Assembly (NCBI GenBank): GCA_023212695.1
Contig: JALCCG010000051.1
Location: forward strand, 1-64,000
Direction of reading: 5' to 3'
Source of the DNA: Sporisorium sorghi
Taxonomy: Eukaryota; Basidiomycota; Ustilaginomycetes; Ustilaginales; Ustilaginaceae
Length of the DNA: 64,000 nt
A model generated the notes under the pieces. It had not been told where the DNA came from. It did no database searches and worked only from the letters and a program-made list of their open reading frames with translations. The position numbers were made by a program, and so were the translations under genes. Every line of letters begins with the position of its first letter. Position 1 is the stretch's first letter. This document shows, in pieces, positions 52,282 to 61,474 of the stretch.

Positions 52282-55242
52282 TTACGCCCAGTCACGCCGC
52301 AGCGTGAACAGGTCTTTCAGCTCATCGGTGGACAGCTCGGTGATCCAGCCCTCGCTGCTTGCGATGACCTGATCGCTGAGCTGCTGCTTGCTCTCCAGCA
52401 TCTCATCGATCCGCTCTTCGAGCGTGCCCATGGAGATGAATTTGTACACCTGGACATCCTTGGTCTGACCCATCCGATAGGCGCGGTCCGTTGCCTGATT
52501 CTCGACCGCCGGGTTCCACCAGCGGTCGAAGTGGAACACGTGATTCGCGGCGGTCAGATTCAGGCCGACTCCGCCGGCTTTGATCGAGAGAATCATAACA
52601 TTCGGCTGCTCATCGGCCGGAAGCGTCTGGGACTGGAACTGCTCGATCATGCGGTCGCGCGTCCGCTTGGGCGTGCTGCCGTTCAAGTACAGTACAGGTT
52701 CTCCAAGCTCTTGATGCAGCACCTGCCGCATCATCTCGCCCATGCCGATATACTGGGTGAAGATCAGGCAGCGCTCCCCTTCGTCGCGCAGCTCCTTGAC
52801 CATGGACAGAAGCCGCTCCAGCTTGGCCGAACGGCCAACAACGGCTTCGGTATCCAGCAAGCCGCCGCCCCCGGGCACCTCCGGGAGCGGTTCCTTTGTA
52901 AGCAGAGCGGGATGATCGCAGAGCTGCTTGAACTGCGTCAGGGCAGCCAGGATGGCGCCTTTGCGCTCGATGCCCTCGAGCTTCTGCATGCGCTCCAGAA
53001 GGCTGTTCACCGTCTGATCGTAGAGCGCTCCTTGCTCGGCGGTCAGATGGATATAGGTCTTCATCTCGTTTTTGTCCGGCAGATCGAGCTGGATTGCGGG
53101 ATCTTTTTTCTTGCGGCGAAGCATGAACGGTTTGATCAGCTTCTGAAGATCCGCCGTGCGTTGTTCGTTCCTGTCCTTCTCGATTGCTTGAATGAACCGG
53201 GCGTTGAACGCGCGCAGGCTTCCAAGATAGCCGGGATTGATGAAGTCATAGATGGACCACAGCTCCGACAGCCGGTTCTCAATCGGCGTGCCGGTTAAGG
53301 CAACACGGTGTCTTGCCGGGAGGCTTCGCACGGCGGCGGATTGTTTGGTGTCTGCATTCTTGATGTTTTGCGCTTCATCGATGCCGATTGTTTCCCATTT
53401 CATATCCCGTAACATTTCTTGGTCGAGCGTCGCTGTAGCATATGAAGTCAGGATAATGTCGGCCTGGTAGGCCTCCTTATAGAAATCCTCGCTGGTGCTT
53501 CTTTTGCCGCCATAGTGGAGCATGACCTGGAGTGACGGTGCAAACCGTTCCAGCTCCTTCTGCCAGTTGCCGAGCACCGAGGTAGGACAGATCAGCAGGG
53601 AGGGGAGCCGTCTCTCTTCCCGCTGCATCGTCATCTCTTTTACATGCAGCAGGTAGGCAATAAACTGTACCGTTTTACCAAGGCCCATGTCATCGGCAAG
53701 ACAGGCTCCAAGGCCGTATCGCCGCAAGAAGGCAAGCCAAGCGAAGCCGTCATGCTGGTAAGTCCGAAGCTCAGCCTTCAGCCCATCCGGGACGGGCAGG
53801 CTCGGCCATTCGTTTTGCCGGCCGAGCTGGCCGATGAGCTTCACGAGATGCTCGTTCAGCTCAACCTCGAGCTTGATCCGTTCCGGGTCCTGCGCTTCCT
53901 CCCCGCTCTGCGGGGGCGGCTCCGTCTCATCGCTGTTGCCAAGCAGATGGAGATGCAGAATATCCTGAAAGGACAGACCATCCTCGCGGTCCACCCCTGC
54001 CATCATCTGGCGGATCTGAGCGACCAGAGCCGGGTCCAGCGGAATCCATTGGCCCCGGAACCGGACAAGCCGTTCGTTCCGGGCAACCAGCTCCGCGAAT
54101 TCGTCCTCGGACAGGGTTGCTTCCCCGATGGCGATGCGCCAATCGAAATTCACCAGTGCATCCAGACCGAACAGGGAGCCGCCGCTGCTTCGCTCCGCGT
54201 TCTCGCCTTCGCCGGAGCGTACCTTTGCCCGCAGCTTGGGCTTCTTCCGGCTCGCTGCTTCCCACCAGGCAGGCAGCAGCACAAGCCAGCCCGACTGCAG
54301 CAGCCGCTGACTGTCTACAGTCAGGAACTGCCAGGCGGCTTCGTCGGACAGAGGCTTTCCGAGCACATCATCTTCCGGTGCATGAAGCACCCTTGCCGGA
54401 AGTGCTGCTTGCAGACCTTGGAGCCAGCCGGGGGATCGCTCCTTGATATGCGCCGTCCATGTCTCCGGCCAGGAGCCGAATGCCTGGCCGTCTTCAACCA
54501 GGCGAACGGCTGCAAGCCCTGCGGCGTCCTGCTTATCTTGCAGTACGAGCTTAAGCCGCCACTCGGGGGCTTCTTCGTCCGGCTCCAACAGTTGAAGAAG
54601 CGGTCGGAATGGAGCGGTATCCGGTCGCCAACCGATTGCAATCAGCCATTGCTTGTCATCCATACCTTCGGCTGCTGTGCGGTTTTGCGAGAAGAGGAGG
54701 GGATATTCCCTGCGCAGGTCAGCCGCCGCCTCTTCACTGCCATAGCACTGGTCTTGAACAGCGGCAGAGAACGTGGCTCGCAAGCCCTCATCCCACATCT
54801 CGTCCTCGTGGAGCAGGGAGATACGGTTCAGTTCTTCCGGTGTAAAAGCCTCCGCATCCCACACCCATTGCAGCTTGCCTGACTTGAAGGCGCTCAAGCT
54901 TGGCGCGTATTTCTTGTCTTGGATGCAATTCGCAAGCGAAGGCGCAAGCTCAACGAAGGGGAGGCACGCCTCATCCCATACCCATTCAATATGTTCGAGC
55001 AGCCGCCCGTCTGCGAAGAAGGGGATTACCTGCTCGGAAGGCAAAATGACCACTTCCATATCCTGAACGGCTTGAACGGTAAGCTCTGTACCATAGAAGG
55101 AGACTTCATGCCACGCGAATAATCGATGCTTCAAATATGTCCCGGATACGTAACCACGCATGACGGTAGAGCCGTATATCACGGCATCTCCGTATTCGCT
55201 TAATGCCATATGGACTGTGATGGTTTCCGTGTGTCTGCTCAT
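52282..55242 (-). CDS. SNF2-family helicase/ATPase (YwqA-like)
   Basis: A 986-residue SWI2/SNF2 ATPase. An N-terminal bacterial SNF2 domain of about 430 residues precedes the motor. Motif I is LADDMGLGKTVQ, motif II (DEAQ) is IGIDEAQNIKN, and the late motifs are SIKAGGVGLNLTAANHVFHFDRWW and QATDRAYRMGQ. It would translocate on DNA or remodel protein-DNA complexes. Its start overlaps the SWIM gene's stop by four bases. The same pair is known as ywqA-ywqB in B. subtilis. Its cellular task is unclear. Confidence 0.93.
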   Translation of the reverse strand: MSRHTETITVHMALSEYGDAVIYGSTVMRGYVSGTYLKHRLFAWHEVSFYGTELTVQAVQDMEVVILPSEQVIPFFADGRLLEHIEWVWDEACLPFVELAPSLANCIQDKKYAPSLSAFKSGKLQWVWDAEAFTPEELNRISLLHEDEMWDEGLRATFSAAVQDQCYGSEEAAADLRREYPLLFSQNRTAAEGMDDKQWLIAIGWRPDTAPFRPLLQLLEPDEEAPEWRLKLVLQDKQDAAGLAAVRLVEDGQAFGSWPETWTAHIKERSPGWLQGLQAALPARVLHAPEDDVLGKPLSDEAAWQFLTVDSQRLLQSGWLVLLPAWWEAASRKKPKLRAKVRSGEGENAERSSGGSLFGLDALVNFDWRIAIGEATLSEDEFAELVARNERLVRFRGQWIPLDPALVAQIRQMMAGVDREDGLSFQDILHLHLLGNSDETEPPPQSGEEAQDPERIKLEVELNEHLVKLIGQLGRQNEWPSLPVPDGLKAELRTYQHDGFAWLAFLRRYGLGACLADDMGLGKTVQFIAYLLHVKEMTMQREERRLPSLLICPTSVLGNWQKELERFAPSLQVMLHYGGKRSTSEDFYKEAYQADIILTSYATATLDQEMLRDMKWETIGIDEAQNIKNADTKQSAAVRSLPARHRVALTGTPIENRLSELWSIYDFINPGYLGSLRAFNARFIQAIEKDRNEQRTADLQKLIKPFMLRRKKKDPAIQLDLPDKNEMKTYIHLTAEQGALYDQTVNSLLERMQKLEGIERKGAILAALTQFKQLCDHPALLTKEPLPEVPGGGGLLDTEAVVGRSAKLERLLSMVKELRDEGERCLIFTQYIGMGEMMRQVLHQELGEPVLYLNGSTPKRTRDRMIEQFQSQTLPADEQPNVMILSIKAGGVGLNLTAANHVFHFDRWWNPAVENQATDRAYRMGQTKDVQVYKFISMGTLEERIDEMLESKQQLSDQVIASSEGWITELSTDELKDLFTLRRDWA

Positions 55243-56885
55243 GATATCAGCTTTCCTCTCCGAAGCTCTTCCTGAAATGCGCGCAGCCTGCTGTTACGCA
55301 CCGACAAGGCGACAATGAACAGATCCCAGCGCTCCTGCTGCTTGAGCTTCTTATATAGCTTGGCTAATCGCTTGAGCAGCTTGACGGCTGCTTTATAGCC
55401 GGCACGGTTCTTGTGAAGGATGTACCGTTCGACCGCCTGATGGTAAAAAGGCAGCAGCAATTCGGGCGCATTCTTCTCAATCGGGGCAAGCTCGCTGACC
55501 CGAAGCTCCAGCGGTTCCCGGCCTGTGCTTAATTGGTAGTCGATCCATTCCCGCCATCTGCCATGCGTGATTAAGGCATTCTGGTAGATGTCCTTCGAGT
55601 AAGGCAGCATAGCCGCGAGACTGTTCCACATCCGCTCAGCCTTCTCGGGCAGATGCTGAATAACGGCATCCCAGTAATATTGATAACTGCTGAGGTGCTC
55701 GTTTCGGTGACTGCCGAGCAGGGGGCCGATCTCGGGGAGCCACTGGGCCAGCCTGTCCCATTCCTGGGCGGCGTGCAGCATGTCAAAGAAGCCGAGGACT
55801 GCAGCCGGGGGAAGGCTGCTGATCTTGTCTGCTTCCCGGAGCAGATTCCAGGACGTTTCATCTTCTCTAAGATAGAAGGACATTAAGCCCTGCGCCGTAA
55901 ACCATGAGGCCCGTGAGAGCGTGCTGCCGAATTCCGCTTCGGCTGTCTGAAGCTGCTCCAGCTCCGCTTGGATCAAGCTGGCATTATGTTTCGCAAGCGG
56001 ATAGATCCAGTGAATCCAGAGCTGCATGTAGACCTGGGCATAAAATTTACGGTTCCTCGGTTCGCTCAGCATGCTCTGCCGGACATAGGCATTGGTCTCG
56101 GTCAATCGCTGTCCGAACGCCTCTTTGGGCTCGATGCCCTCAAGACCTTCCTTGAAGATGTGTTCCATTCGAGCCTGAATATGATCTGCAGCGATCTGCG
56201 TATGATAGCCAATGTAAGAGCCTGAGGCATTCCAGGCACTGGCGGGCTGCTTGACCAGCTTCTCCAGAATAAAGAGATGGGCATGGAGCTCGTATAATGG
56301 ATCCATATCCGCCGGCATCGGCGGTTTGATATGGTGCAGGGAGGCCAGCGCATTTTTGGCGTAAAACGAATTCTGCGTGTTAGCTCCCAGGGATGCCGTG
56401 CACAATTCAAACAGCTCATGCCATGCGGAGATCGGCAGCTCGGGCAAATGGTCTGCCTGCACTCGCCATTTCGAGGTACTGGCGGCAGGGCGTCCTTGTA
56501 TGTGACCGGAGCGAGCTTCGTTCTGAGCATAAGAAGCGGCGGGGGCATACGAGGTGGAATGCGCGTTTACCAGAGCATGAACAGACCTCCCCTGAAGCTG
56601 GGCATAGTCAAGGAGAACGGCCACCATATGCTTGCAGCCTTCCTTAACGGGACAGCTGCACTCGCTGTCATTCAGGGAATGAATATGAAGCCGGGTACGG
56701 TAGGTTTCCGTCCCGTCCACAGCGGCTTCTATAATCCCGGAAGAGTCTGTCAGCTCGCTTGCATGGACACGGCCCTGCTTGTAGTATTGAAATCCCCGTT
56801 TGAGGGTCAGGTCGCTGAAATAACCGGCTGTCTGCTGAATGAGCGTCTGCCACTGTATATCATCTAACGTTAGGTTTGGGTTCAT
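55239..56885 (-). CDS. SWIM zinc-finger protein (YwqB-like)
   Basis: A 548-residue protein. The SWIM motif is C76-x-C78-x5-C84-x-H86 (CSCPVKEGCKH), a small zinc site thought to bind DNA or protein. The rest is helical with no clear domain. TAGGAG precedes the ATG. It is translationally coupled to the SNF2 gene downstream, so the two probably work as a complex. Confidence 0.88.
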   Translation of the reverse strand: MNPNLTLDDIQWQTLIQQTAGYFSDLTLKRGFQYYKQGRVHASELTDSSGIIEAAVDGTETYRTRLHIHSLNDSECSCPVKEGCKHMVAVLLDYAQLQGRSVHALVNAHSTSYAPAASYAQNEARSGHIQGRPAASTSKWRVQADHLPELPISAWHELFELCTASLGANTQNSFYAKNALASLHHIKPPMPADMDPLYELHAHLFILEKLVKQPASAWNASGSYIGYHTQIAADHIQARMEHIFKEGLEGIEPKEAFGQRLTETNAYVRQSMLSEPRNRKFYAQVYMQLWIHWIYPLAKHNASLIQAELEQLQTAEAEFGSTLSRASWFTAQGLMSFYLREDETSWNLLREADKISSLPPAAVLGFFDMLHAAQEWDRLAQWLPEIGPLLGSHRNEHLSSYQYYWDAVIQHLPEKAERMWNSLAAMLPYSKDIYQNALITHGRWREWIDYQLSTGREPLELRVSELAPIEKNAPELLLPFYHQAVERYILHKNRAGYKAAVKLLKRLAKLYKKLKQQERWDLFIVALSVRNSRLRAFQEELRRGKLIS

Positions 56886-56981
56886 AATAAGGCGGTCTCC
56901 TAAGAGAAATCATTCTAAGTTATCCATTAAATCTATCACATTCCTATAGATGAAGAAACCAGCGGGGAATTTCTTCTTGCT

Positions 56982-57014
56982 GAAAAGCCCGGTAACAGCT
57001 GTACGGGCTTCTCA
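56982..57014 (-). terminator. Terminator on the minus strand
   Basis: On the minus strand, AAGCCCG pairs with CGGGCTT and is followed by TTCAG. It lies just past the stop of the 53-residue frame, supporting a short transcript there. Confidence 0.6.
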
Positions 57015-57034
57015 AGGGCACTGATGTTGTAAAG

Positions 57035-57196
57035 TTACTGCTCCTCCAAGGATTCGTTCGTGATGGCATCGCAGCAGGAGTAATCCACAATAATGCTAGG
57101 CTGTGCCATTGTGTTATTGATGAAATGTACGTTCCGGTTCCGTGGAAGCAGGTAAGGTTCCCTTGGATTAGGCCCTGTCATGGATGATCCATCCAT
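57035..57196 (-). CDS. Possible 53-residue small protein
   Basis: A short frame encodes a polar peptide with IIVDYSCCDAITNESLEEQ at the end, including an adjacent cysteine pair. A second ATG five codons in is possible. No strong ribosome site is seen. The terminator at 56982-57014 directly after it is the main support. No homologue is recognised. Confidence 0.4.
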   Translation of the reverse strand: MDGSSMTGPNPREPYLLPRNRNVHFINNTMAQPSIIVDYSCCDAITNESLEEQ

Positions 57197-57209
57197 GTAA
57201 AAAAGAGGC

Positions 57210-57247
57210 ATAAAAAAGCCCCCTCTCCGAGATTTCGGAAGGAGGCT
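57210..57247 (-). terminator. Terminator of the 57-residue membrane protein gene
   Basis: On the minus strand, a GCCTCC ... GGGGGC stem is followed by TTTTTTATG. The region from here to 57485 holds no supported gene. Confidence 0.6.
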
Positions 57248-57485
57248 GATGTGGGCAGAAGCAGAATCTGGCGGCCTAAGGAATCAAAAAAAATCAAGCA
57301 TCCGTGCCACATCTAAAAAACCGCAGAAACCCTATCCCGAAACACCCCATATCGAAGTATTACCTAGTGCAGGGACAGAATGCATAGAGCATTGGCTTTT
57401 TGGTTTATCCTTTCATTTCTGGTTCCCTGGACTTTATGACAGCATACTCCGTGGCTTCAACCCTCGATTATCCGAAGCTCCACCT

Positions 57486-57659
57486 TTACAGCCGTCGGTT
57501 TCTTTTCTCATCGATGTAGAGTTCAAGTGCGGTTATGGCCCGCATCATCAGCTTGATGAGCAGATACAACGCGCATAATCCAAGGAGTATGAAAAGTCCG
57601 TAAACGATAATGATCAACATCGACCATATGCCAAACATGGACATCCCGCCAAATTCCAT
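57486..57659 (-). CDS. Small membrane protein, 57 residues
   Basis: A single hydrophobic helix pair (IWSMLIIIVYGLFILLGLCALYLLIKLMM) is followed by a charged tail (ELYIDEKRNRRL). AAGGGAGGTGA lies just before the ATG at 57659, a very strong site. It lies 27 bases downstream of the 295-residue gene and may be cotranscribed. It belongs to the type of small Bacillales membrane proteins of unknown role. Confidence 0.75.
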   Translation of the reverse strand: MEFGGMSMFGIWSMLIIIVYGLFILLGLCALYLLIKLMMRAITALELYIDEKRNRRL

Positions 57660-57686
57660 AAACTCACCTCCCTTCAAGGTGTTTTT

Positions 57687-58574
57687 TTACAAGTCGATAT
57701 CAAACAGTCTTGCTGCCTCATCCTGAAGATCAAGCGACAGCATGGTCTCCCGAAGCAGCTTGGATACAGGCGACGGTTGATCACGGTCCAGGACATACCA
57801 ATAGTTGGCGTCACGGATGAACGCCAGTTTCGCTGCCGTGCTGGATGCATTCGACAGGTAGGTGCGCATCCGGCTTAGCTCCCTCTTCGTCTCGGCTCTG
57901 CTTGCATCGAAGTCGAAGCGTTCCGATGGCGCATCTTCGCCCATAACGCCTAATCCATCCAGCGTTAACAGGGAACAGCTCGATTCTCTTTCCCGAAGGA
58001 CCTCCCGTAAATAAGGGAGAACGGCTCTGGGTTTGGCCCCGAATTCAGATCTCAGACGCTCGAAAATCTCCTTCCGGGTTTGGGTAATTGGAACGGGAGA
58101 TTCCGCCTCGAATTGTGCTTCTTCCTGACGCTTCATTTCTTCATCCGTACACGCCCACCATGATTCCAGATGCTCTGCATGCGGAACCGAGACCACCAGA
58201 TCCAGAAATTCCGCCATATTGCGCGCAATCAAACGAATCGGGGGATCGTTGGTTGGGGTAACGCAGACGATGGCGGCAGACTCAAGATTCTTTACCTTGC
58301 CGAAATCGGTCAAGAAGCCAAAATGAATGCCACCCCCGCCGGTTTCTGCGAAGGGAATCAAGTCAGGAGGAGTAATGGAATACGGCGCATAGGAACCGGT
58401 CATCCGGAAGCCGATCCAGCTCATGTCAAAGCCCTTTGCGGTGTATTCTTGGCTAAGCTCAAGCAAACGATGGATCACCGGAGGTATCGGGTAAGAGCCA
58501 TAGGCCTGCCTTAAGGAGGAACCCATTCGGCTCATCATGAATACTTTCCGGTAAAGGCTAAACATTTTTTTCAT
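57687..58574 (-). CDS. Conserved protein of unknown function, 295 residues
   Basis: A soluble protein with no signal or membrane span. A stretch around residues 75-125 (FAETGGGGIHFGFLTDFG, then AIVCVTPTNDPPIRLIARNMAEFLDLV) loosely resembles SMI1/KNR4 (SUKH) proteins in having a gly-rich turn and late F-L-D-L, but this is not firm. AGGAGG precedes the start, which lies at either of two nearby codons. The role is unknown. Confidence 0.7.
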   Translation of the reverse strand: MKKMFSLYRKVFMMSRMGSSLRQAYGSYPIPPVIHRLLELSQEYTAKGFDMSWIGFRMTGSYAPYSITPPDLIPFAETGGGGIHFGFLTDFGKVKNLESAAIVCVTPTNDPPIRLIARNMAEFLDLVVSVPHAEHLESWWACTDEEMKRQEEAQFEAESPVPITQTRKEIFERLRSEFGAKPRAVLPYLREVLRERESSCSLLTLDGLGVMGEDAPSERFDFDASRAETKRELSRMRTYLSNASSTAAKLAFIRDANYWYVLDRDQPSPVSKLLRETMLSLDLQDEAARLFDIDL

Positions 58575-58772
58575 AGGATCCTCCTGGTATTTGCATCATA
58601 GGTCTACATACCTATAAGATTAGAAGAGAGGGCAATTTCAGCATGCTTCGCATTCCAGAATATAACAATACGATCTAACTTTAACATAATGCAGGGGACG
58701 TTGTAATGAAATTTGCATATGAAGCCAAAAATACATAACTTCCGCTAAAGCAAAGAAAAGGAGGAAAATGAA

Positions 58773-61310
58773 TTGAAGACATCCATCTATGAATTGGTGG
58801 AGACGGGAGACGAGCTGCCTTTTGACGTGTCCCTGCACAGGGTGAATTATGTACCGAGCCACTGGCATAACAGTGTGGAGATTATTTTTGTGCTGAGCGG
58901 GAATCTTGAGGTCACAGTAGGGAGTCAGCAGCACAAGCTGGCAGAGGGCGATGTGTTCCTGATCAATCCGTGTCACGTTCATGAAGTGATGGGTCTCGAT
59001 CAAAACATTATCGCTACGTTTCTAATTCCCTTGTCTTATCTCAAAGAGAACATTAAGGGGATTGAGCGTATTTCGTTCCAATGCGAATCCGGAACGGTAC
59101 GACCTGAGCAGCGCAGCGCGCTTGATCAAATTCTGCAATTGCTGGCCGAGATGGTGCAGCTGAGCAATAAGAAGGGGGAAGCTTACGAACTGGACATGGG
59201 CATTCGAATGCTGGCCGTATTCTCCATCCTCATGAAGCAATTTCGGACAAGCGGCTCCAGCGGCGCGATGAACGAGAAGTATATGGAGCGCATGCTGCGC
59301 ATTATCACTTATATCGATGAGCACTACAGAGACGCCATATCGCTTCAGTCCCTAGCGGAGCGTGAATTTCTCTCGGTGCCATATCTGTCCAAATTTTTCA
59401 GTGAGAACATCGGATTGAATTTTCAATCCTATCTGACCAGCATTCGTCTGAAGCATGCGGTCGAAGACCTGCTGTTACGCGAGGAGCTTCCGATTGCGGA
59501 CCTGGCCTTGAATCACGGTTTTCCGAATGCCAAGTCATTCTATACCGCCTTTAAGAACCGGTACCATATGACGCCGCATGAGTACCGCAAGCAGTATCGT
59601 CCGGAGATGGCCCCCCGGAAGAAGGAGGACATTTCCTCCCATTATCTGAATTTTAATCATTCGAGTGCGCTGGGCATCATCCACCAGTTTCTGGAGCGAA
59701 GCAAGTCCAGAGAGGTCCGGAAGGTGGAGACCCTGGAAACAAGAGCTTATGAAATCGATGCGGCACGGGTTGGAACAACCGTCAAACATACCTGGAAGAG
59801 CCTGATTACCATTGGAAAAGCCAAGGAGGGGCTGCATGCCGATGTACAGCAGCATCTGAAGTATGTGCAGCGGCGAAGTCCTTTTCAGTATTTGCGGTTC
59901 CACGGCATCTTTGATGACGGGATGATGGTCTATCATGAGGACGAGGCAGGGCAGCCCCGTTATAATTTTCGTTATGTGGACCAACTGTTTGACTTCTTGC
60001 TGTCCATTGGACTGAAGCCTTTTATCGAGCTGGGATTCATGCCCTCCGCTCTGGCCTCCGATCCGGACCAAACGGTATTCTACCGGGCCAGTTACACCAG
60101 TCCTCCCAAATCCGTGGATAGATGGTGTGAGCTTGTGGAGCGGTTGATTAGGCACTGCATGAACCGTTACGGAGCGGCGGAGGTGGAGAGCTGGAAGTTT
60201 GAATTCTGGAATGAGCCCGAGTTCCATATATTCTGGCCTGCCTCACAGGATGAATACAGGGCGCTGTATTTAAGGACCTATCAGACGGTGAAAAGAATAT
60301 CGCAGTCGCTCCAGATCGGCGCTCCGGGAAGGATCATTACGGTGGATTCCGTCTCCATCGTTAAGGATTTTTTTGAGTTTTGCCGACATCACGCCTGCCA
60401 GCCGGATTTTATTCCGCTTCACTTCTATCCGCACGAGCGCATCGAGGATATGGTGAACGCGGAGTTTATCGGACAAATGCTCGATACCGACCCCTATTAC
60501 CAGCTGCTTGAGGAATTTGGCGGGATATCGCCAAATCCTGATTTCTTGAAGGAAAGACTGAACGCTGAGCTTGAGCTGCTTGCAGCGTACGGATTGTCGG
60601 GCTGCGAGATTTATCTTACCGAATGGAATTCGACGGCATACCACCGCGAGCTCACGAACGATACGGTGTACAAGGCCGCTTATATCGTGAAGAATCTGCT
60701 CGATAATCTGGATGTTATCCATGGATTCGGGTACTGGGTCCTCAGCGACAACATTGAGGAGACCTTTCCGTCCCGGGAGCTGTTCCATGGAGGCCTCGGC
60801 CTGATTGCGCAATATGGGATCCCGAAGGCTGCGATGCATGCCTATGAGCTGTTATCGAAGCTGGGTCACACCGTACTGGCTCAGGGTGAGGGATATATCG
60901 TGAGTGCCGGAGACGGCGGGTATCAGATTCTCACGTACAATTACTGCCACTTCGACGACCTGTACGCCATGGGCGATATCTCTTTTATTGATCATACGCA
61001 TCGTTATAACGGCTTCAAGCATGAGCGGACATTAAAAATAGACATAACCCTCATGAACGTTCCGGATGGCCGGTTCAAAATGGTGAAGCATACGATCGAC
61101 CGCAACCAAGGAAGCAGTTATGATGCCTGGGTCGCGATGGGAGCCCCGGAATCCCTAACAAAGGAGGACGTTCAGTATCTTAAGGCGAGTTCCTGTCCCC
61201 GCCGGCACGTGTCATATGTCGATGCAGAGCCCGGGGCAGCACTAACCGTCTGCTTCAATCTTGAGCCTCACGGGGTAGCGCTCATAGAGCTGACACCTAC
61301 GTATGATTGA
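58773..61310 (+). CDS. AraC-type regulator fused to a GH39 glycosidase domain
   Basis: An 845-residue fusion. Residues 1-100 form a cupin-like sensor (SHWHNSVEIIFVLSGNLEV). An AraC helix-turn-helix pair covers about 165-275 (ISLQSLAEREFLSVPYLSKF, then IADLALNHGFPNAKSFYTAF). From about 330 on is a glycoside hydrolase family 39 domain with acid/base E481 (FWNEPE) and nucleophile E617 (LTEWN), so the catalytic pair looks intact. The start is TTG at 58773 after AAAGGAGGA; the nearby ATG ends at once. It likely senses and perhaps cuts a xyloside, and regulates the transporter next to it. Confidence 0.92.
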   Translation: MKTSIYELVETGDELPFDVSLHRVNYVPSHWHNSVEIIFVLSGNLEVTVGSQQHKLAEGDVFLINPCHVHEVMGLDQNIIATFLIPLSYLKENIKGIERISFQCESGTVRPEQRSALDQILQLLAEMVQLSNKKGEAYELDMGIRMLAVFSILMKQFRTSGSSGAMNEKYMERMLRIITYIDEHYRDAISLQSLAEREFLSVPYLSKFFSENIGLNFQSYLTSIRLKHAVEDLLLREELPIADLALNHGFPNAKSFYTAFKNRYHMTPHEYRKQYRPEMAPRKKEDISSHYLNFNHSSALGIIHQFLERSKSREVRKVETLETRAYEIDAARVGTTVKHTWKSLITIGKAKEGLHADVQQHLKYVQRRSPFQYLRFHGIFDDGMMVYHEDEAGQPRYNFRYVDQLFDFLLSIGLKPFIELGFMPSALASDPDQTVFYRASYTSPPKSVDRWCELVERLIRHCMNRYGAAEVESWKFEFWNEPEFHIFWPASQDEYRALYLRTYQTVKRISQSLQIGAPGRIITVDSVSIVKDFFEFCRHHACQPDFIPLHFYPHERIEDMVNAEFIGQMLDTDPYYQLLEEFGGISPNPDFLKERLNAELELLAAYGLSGCEIYLTEWNSTAYHRELTNDTVYKAAYIVKNLLDNLDVIHGFGYWVLSDNIEETFPSRELFHGGLGLIAQYGIPKAAMHAYELLSKLGHTVLAQGEGYIVSAGDGGYQILTYNYCHFDDLYAMGDISFIDHTHRYNGFKHERTLKIDITLMNVPDGRFKMVKHTIDRNQGSSYDAWVAMGAPESLTKEDVQYLKASSCPRRHVSYVDAEPGAALTVCFNLEPHGVALIELTPTYD

Positions 61311-61346
61311 ATTGTGTCAATTCTTAATCTCCTTCTATTGAAGTTA

Positions 61347-61360
61347 GGAAAACGTTTACA
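61347..61360 (+). promoter_or_regulatory. cre-like site, one mismatch
   Basis: GGAAAACGTTTACA differs from the catabolite-responsive element consensus only at the first base. It lies just after the AraC-GH39 stop and upstream of the MFS gene. Confidence 0.5.
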
Positions 61361-61392
61361 AAAAGATGTTAAAAAAAAACGTAGAACTCTGT

Positions 61393-61429
61393 AAGCAGCC
61401 GCCTGTCTTGATGAAGGCGGTTTCTTTTA
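61393..61429 (+). terminator. Terminator after the AraC-GH39 gene
   Basis: AGCCGCC pairs with GGCGGTT around a short loop, followed by TCTTTT. Confidence 0.6.
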
Positions 61430-61438
61430 TAATAAAAT

Positions 61439-61452
61439 TGTAATCGTTTTCA
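61439..61452 (+). promoter_or_regulatory. cre site (CcpA) before the MFS gene
   Basis: TGTAATCGTTTTCA matches the cre consensus TGWAANCGNTNWCA at every position. It lies 22 bases before the MFS start, so glucose-type repression by CcpA is expected. Confidence 0.75.
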
Positions 61453-61474
61453 TAATAATTAGGGGGTTATATCA

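Noticed and set aside
53644..54882. 412-residue frame antisense to the SNF2 gene
   Set aside because: It is a long shadow frame opposite a clear helicase, with no recognisable domain.
57249..57578. 109-residue plus-strand frame
   Set aside because: It begins in a terminator stem, overlaps the well-supported small membrane protein on the other strand, and has no family features.
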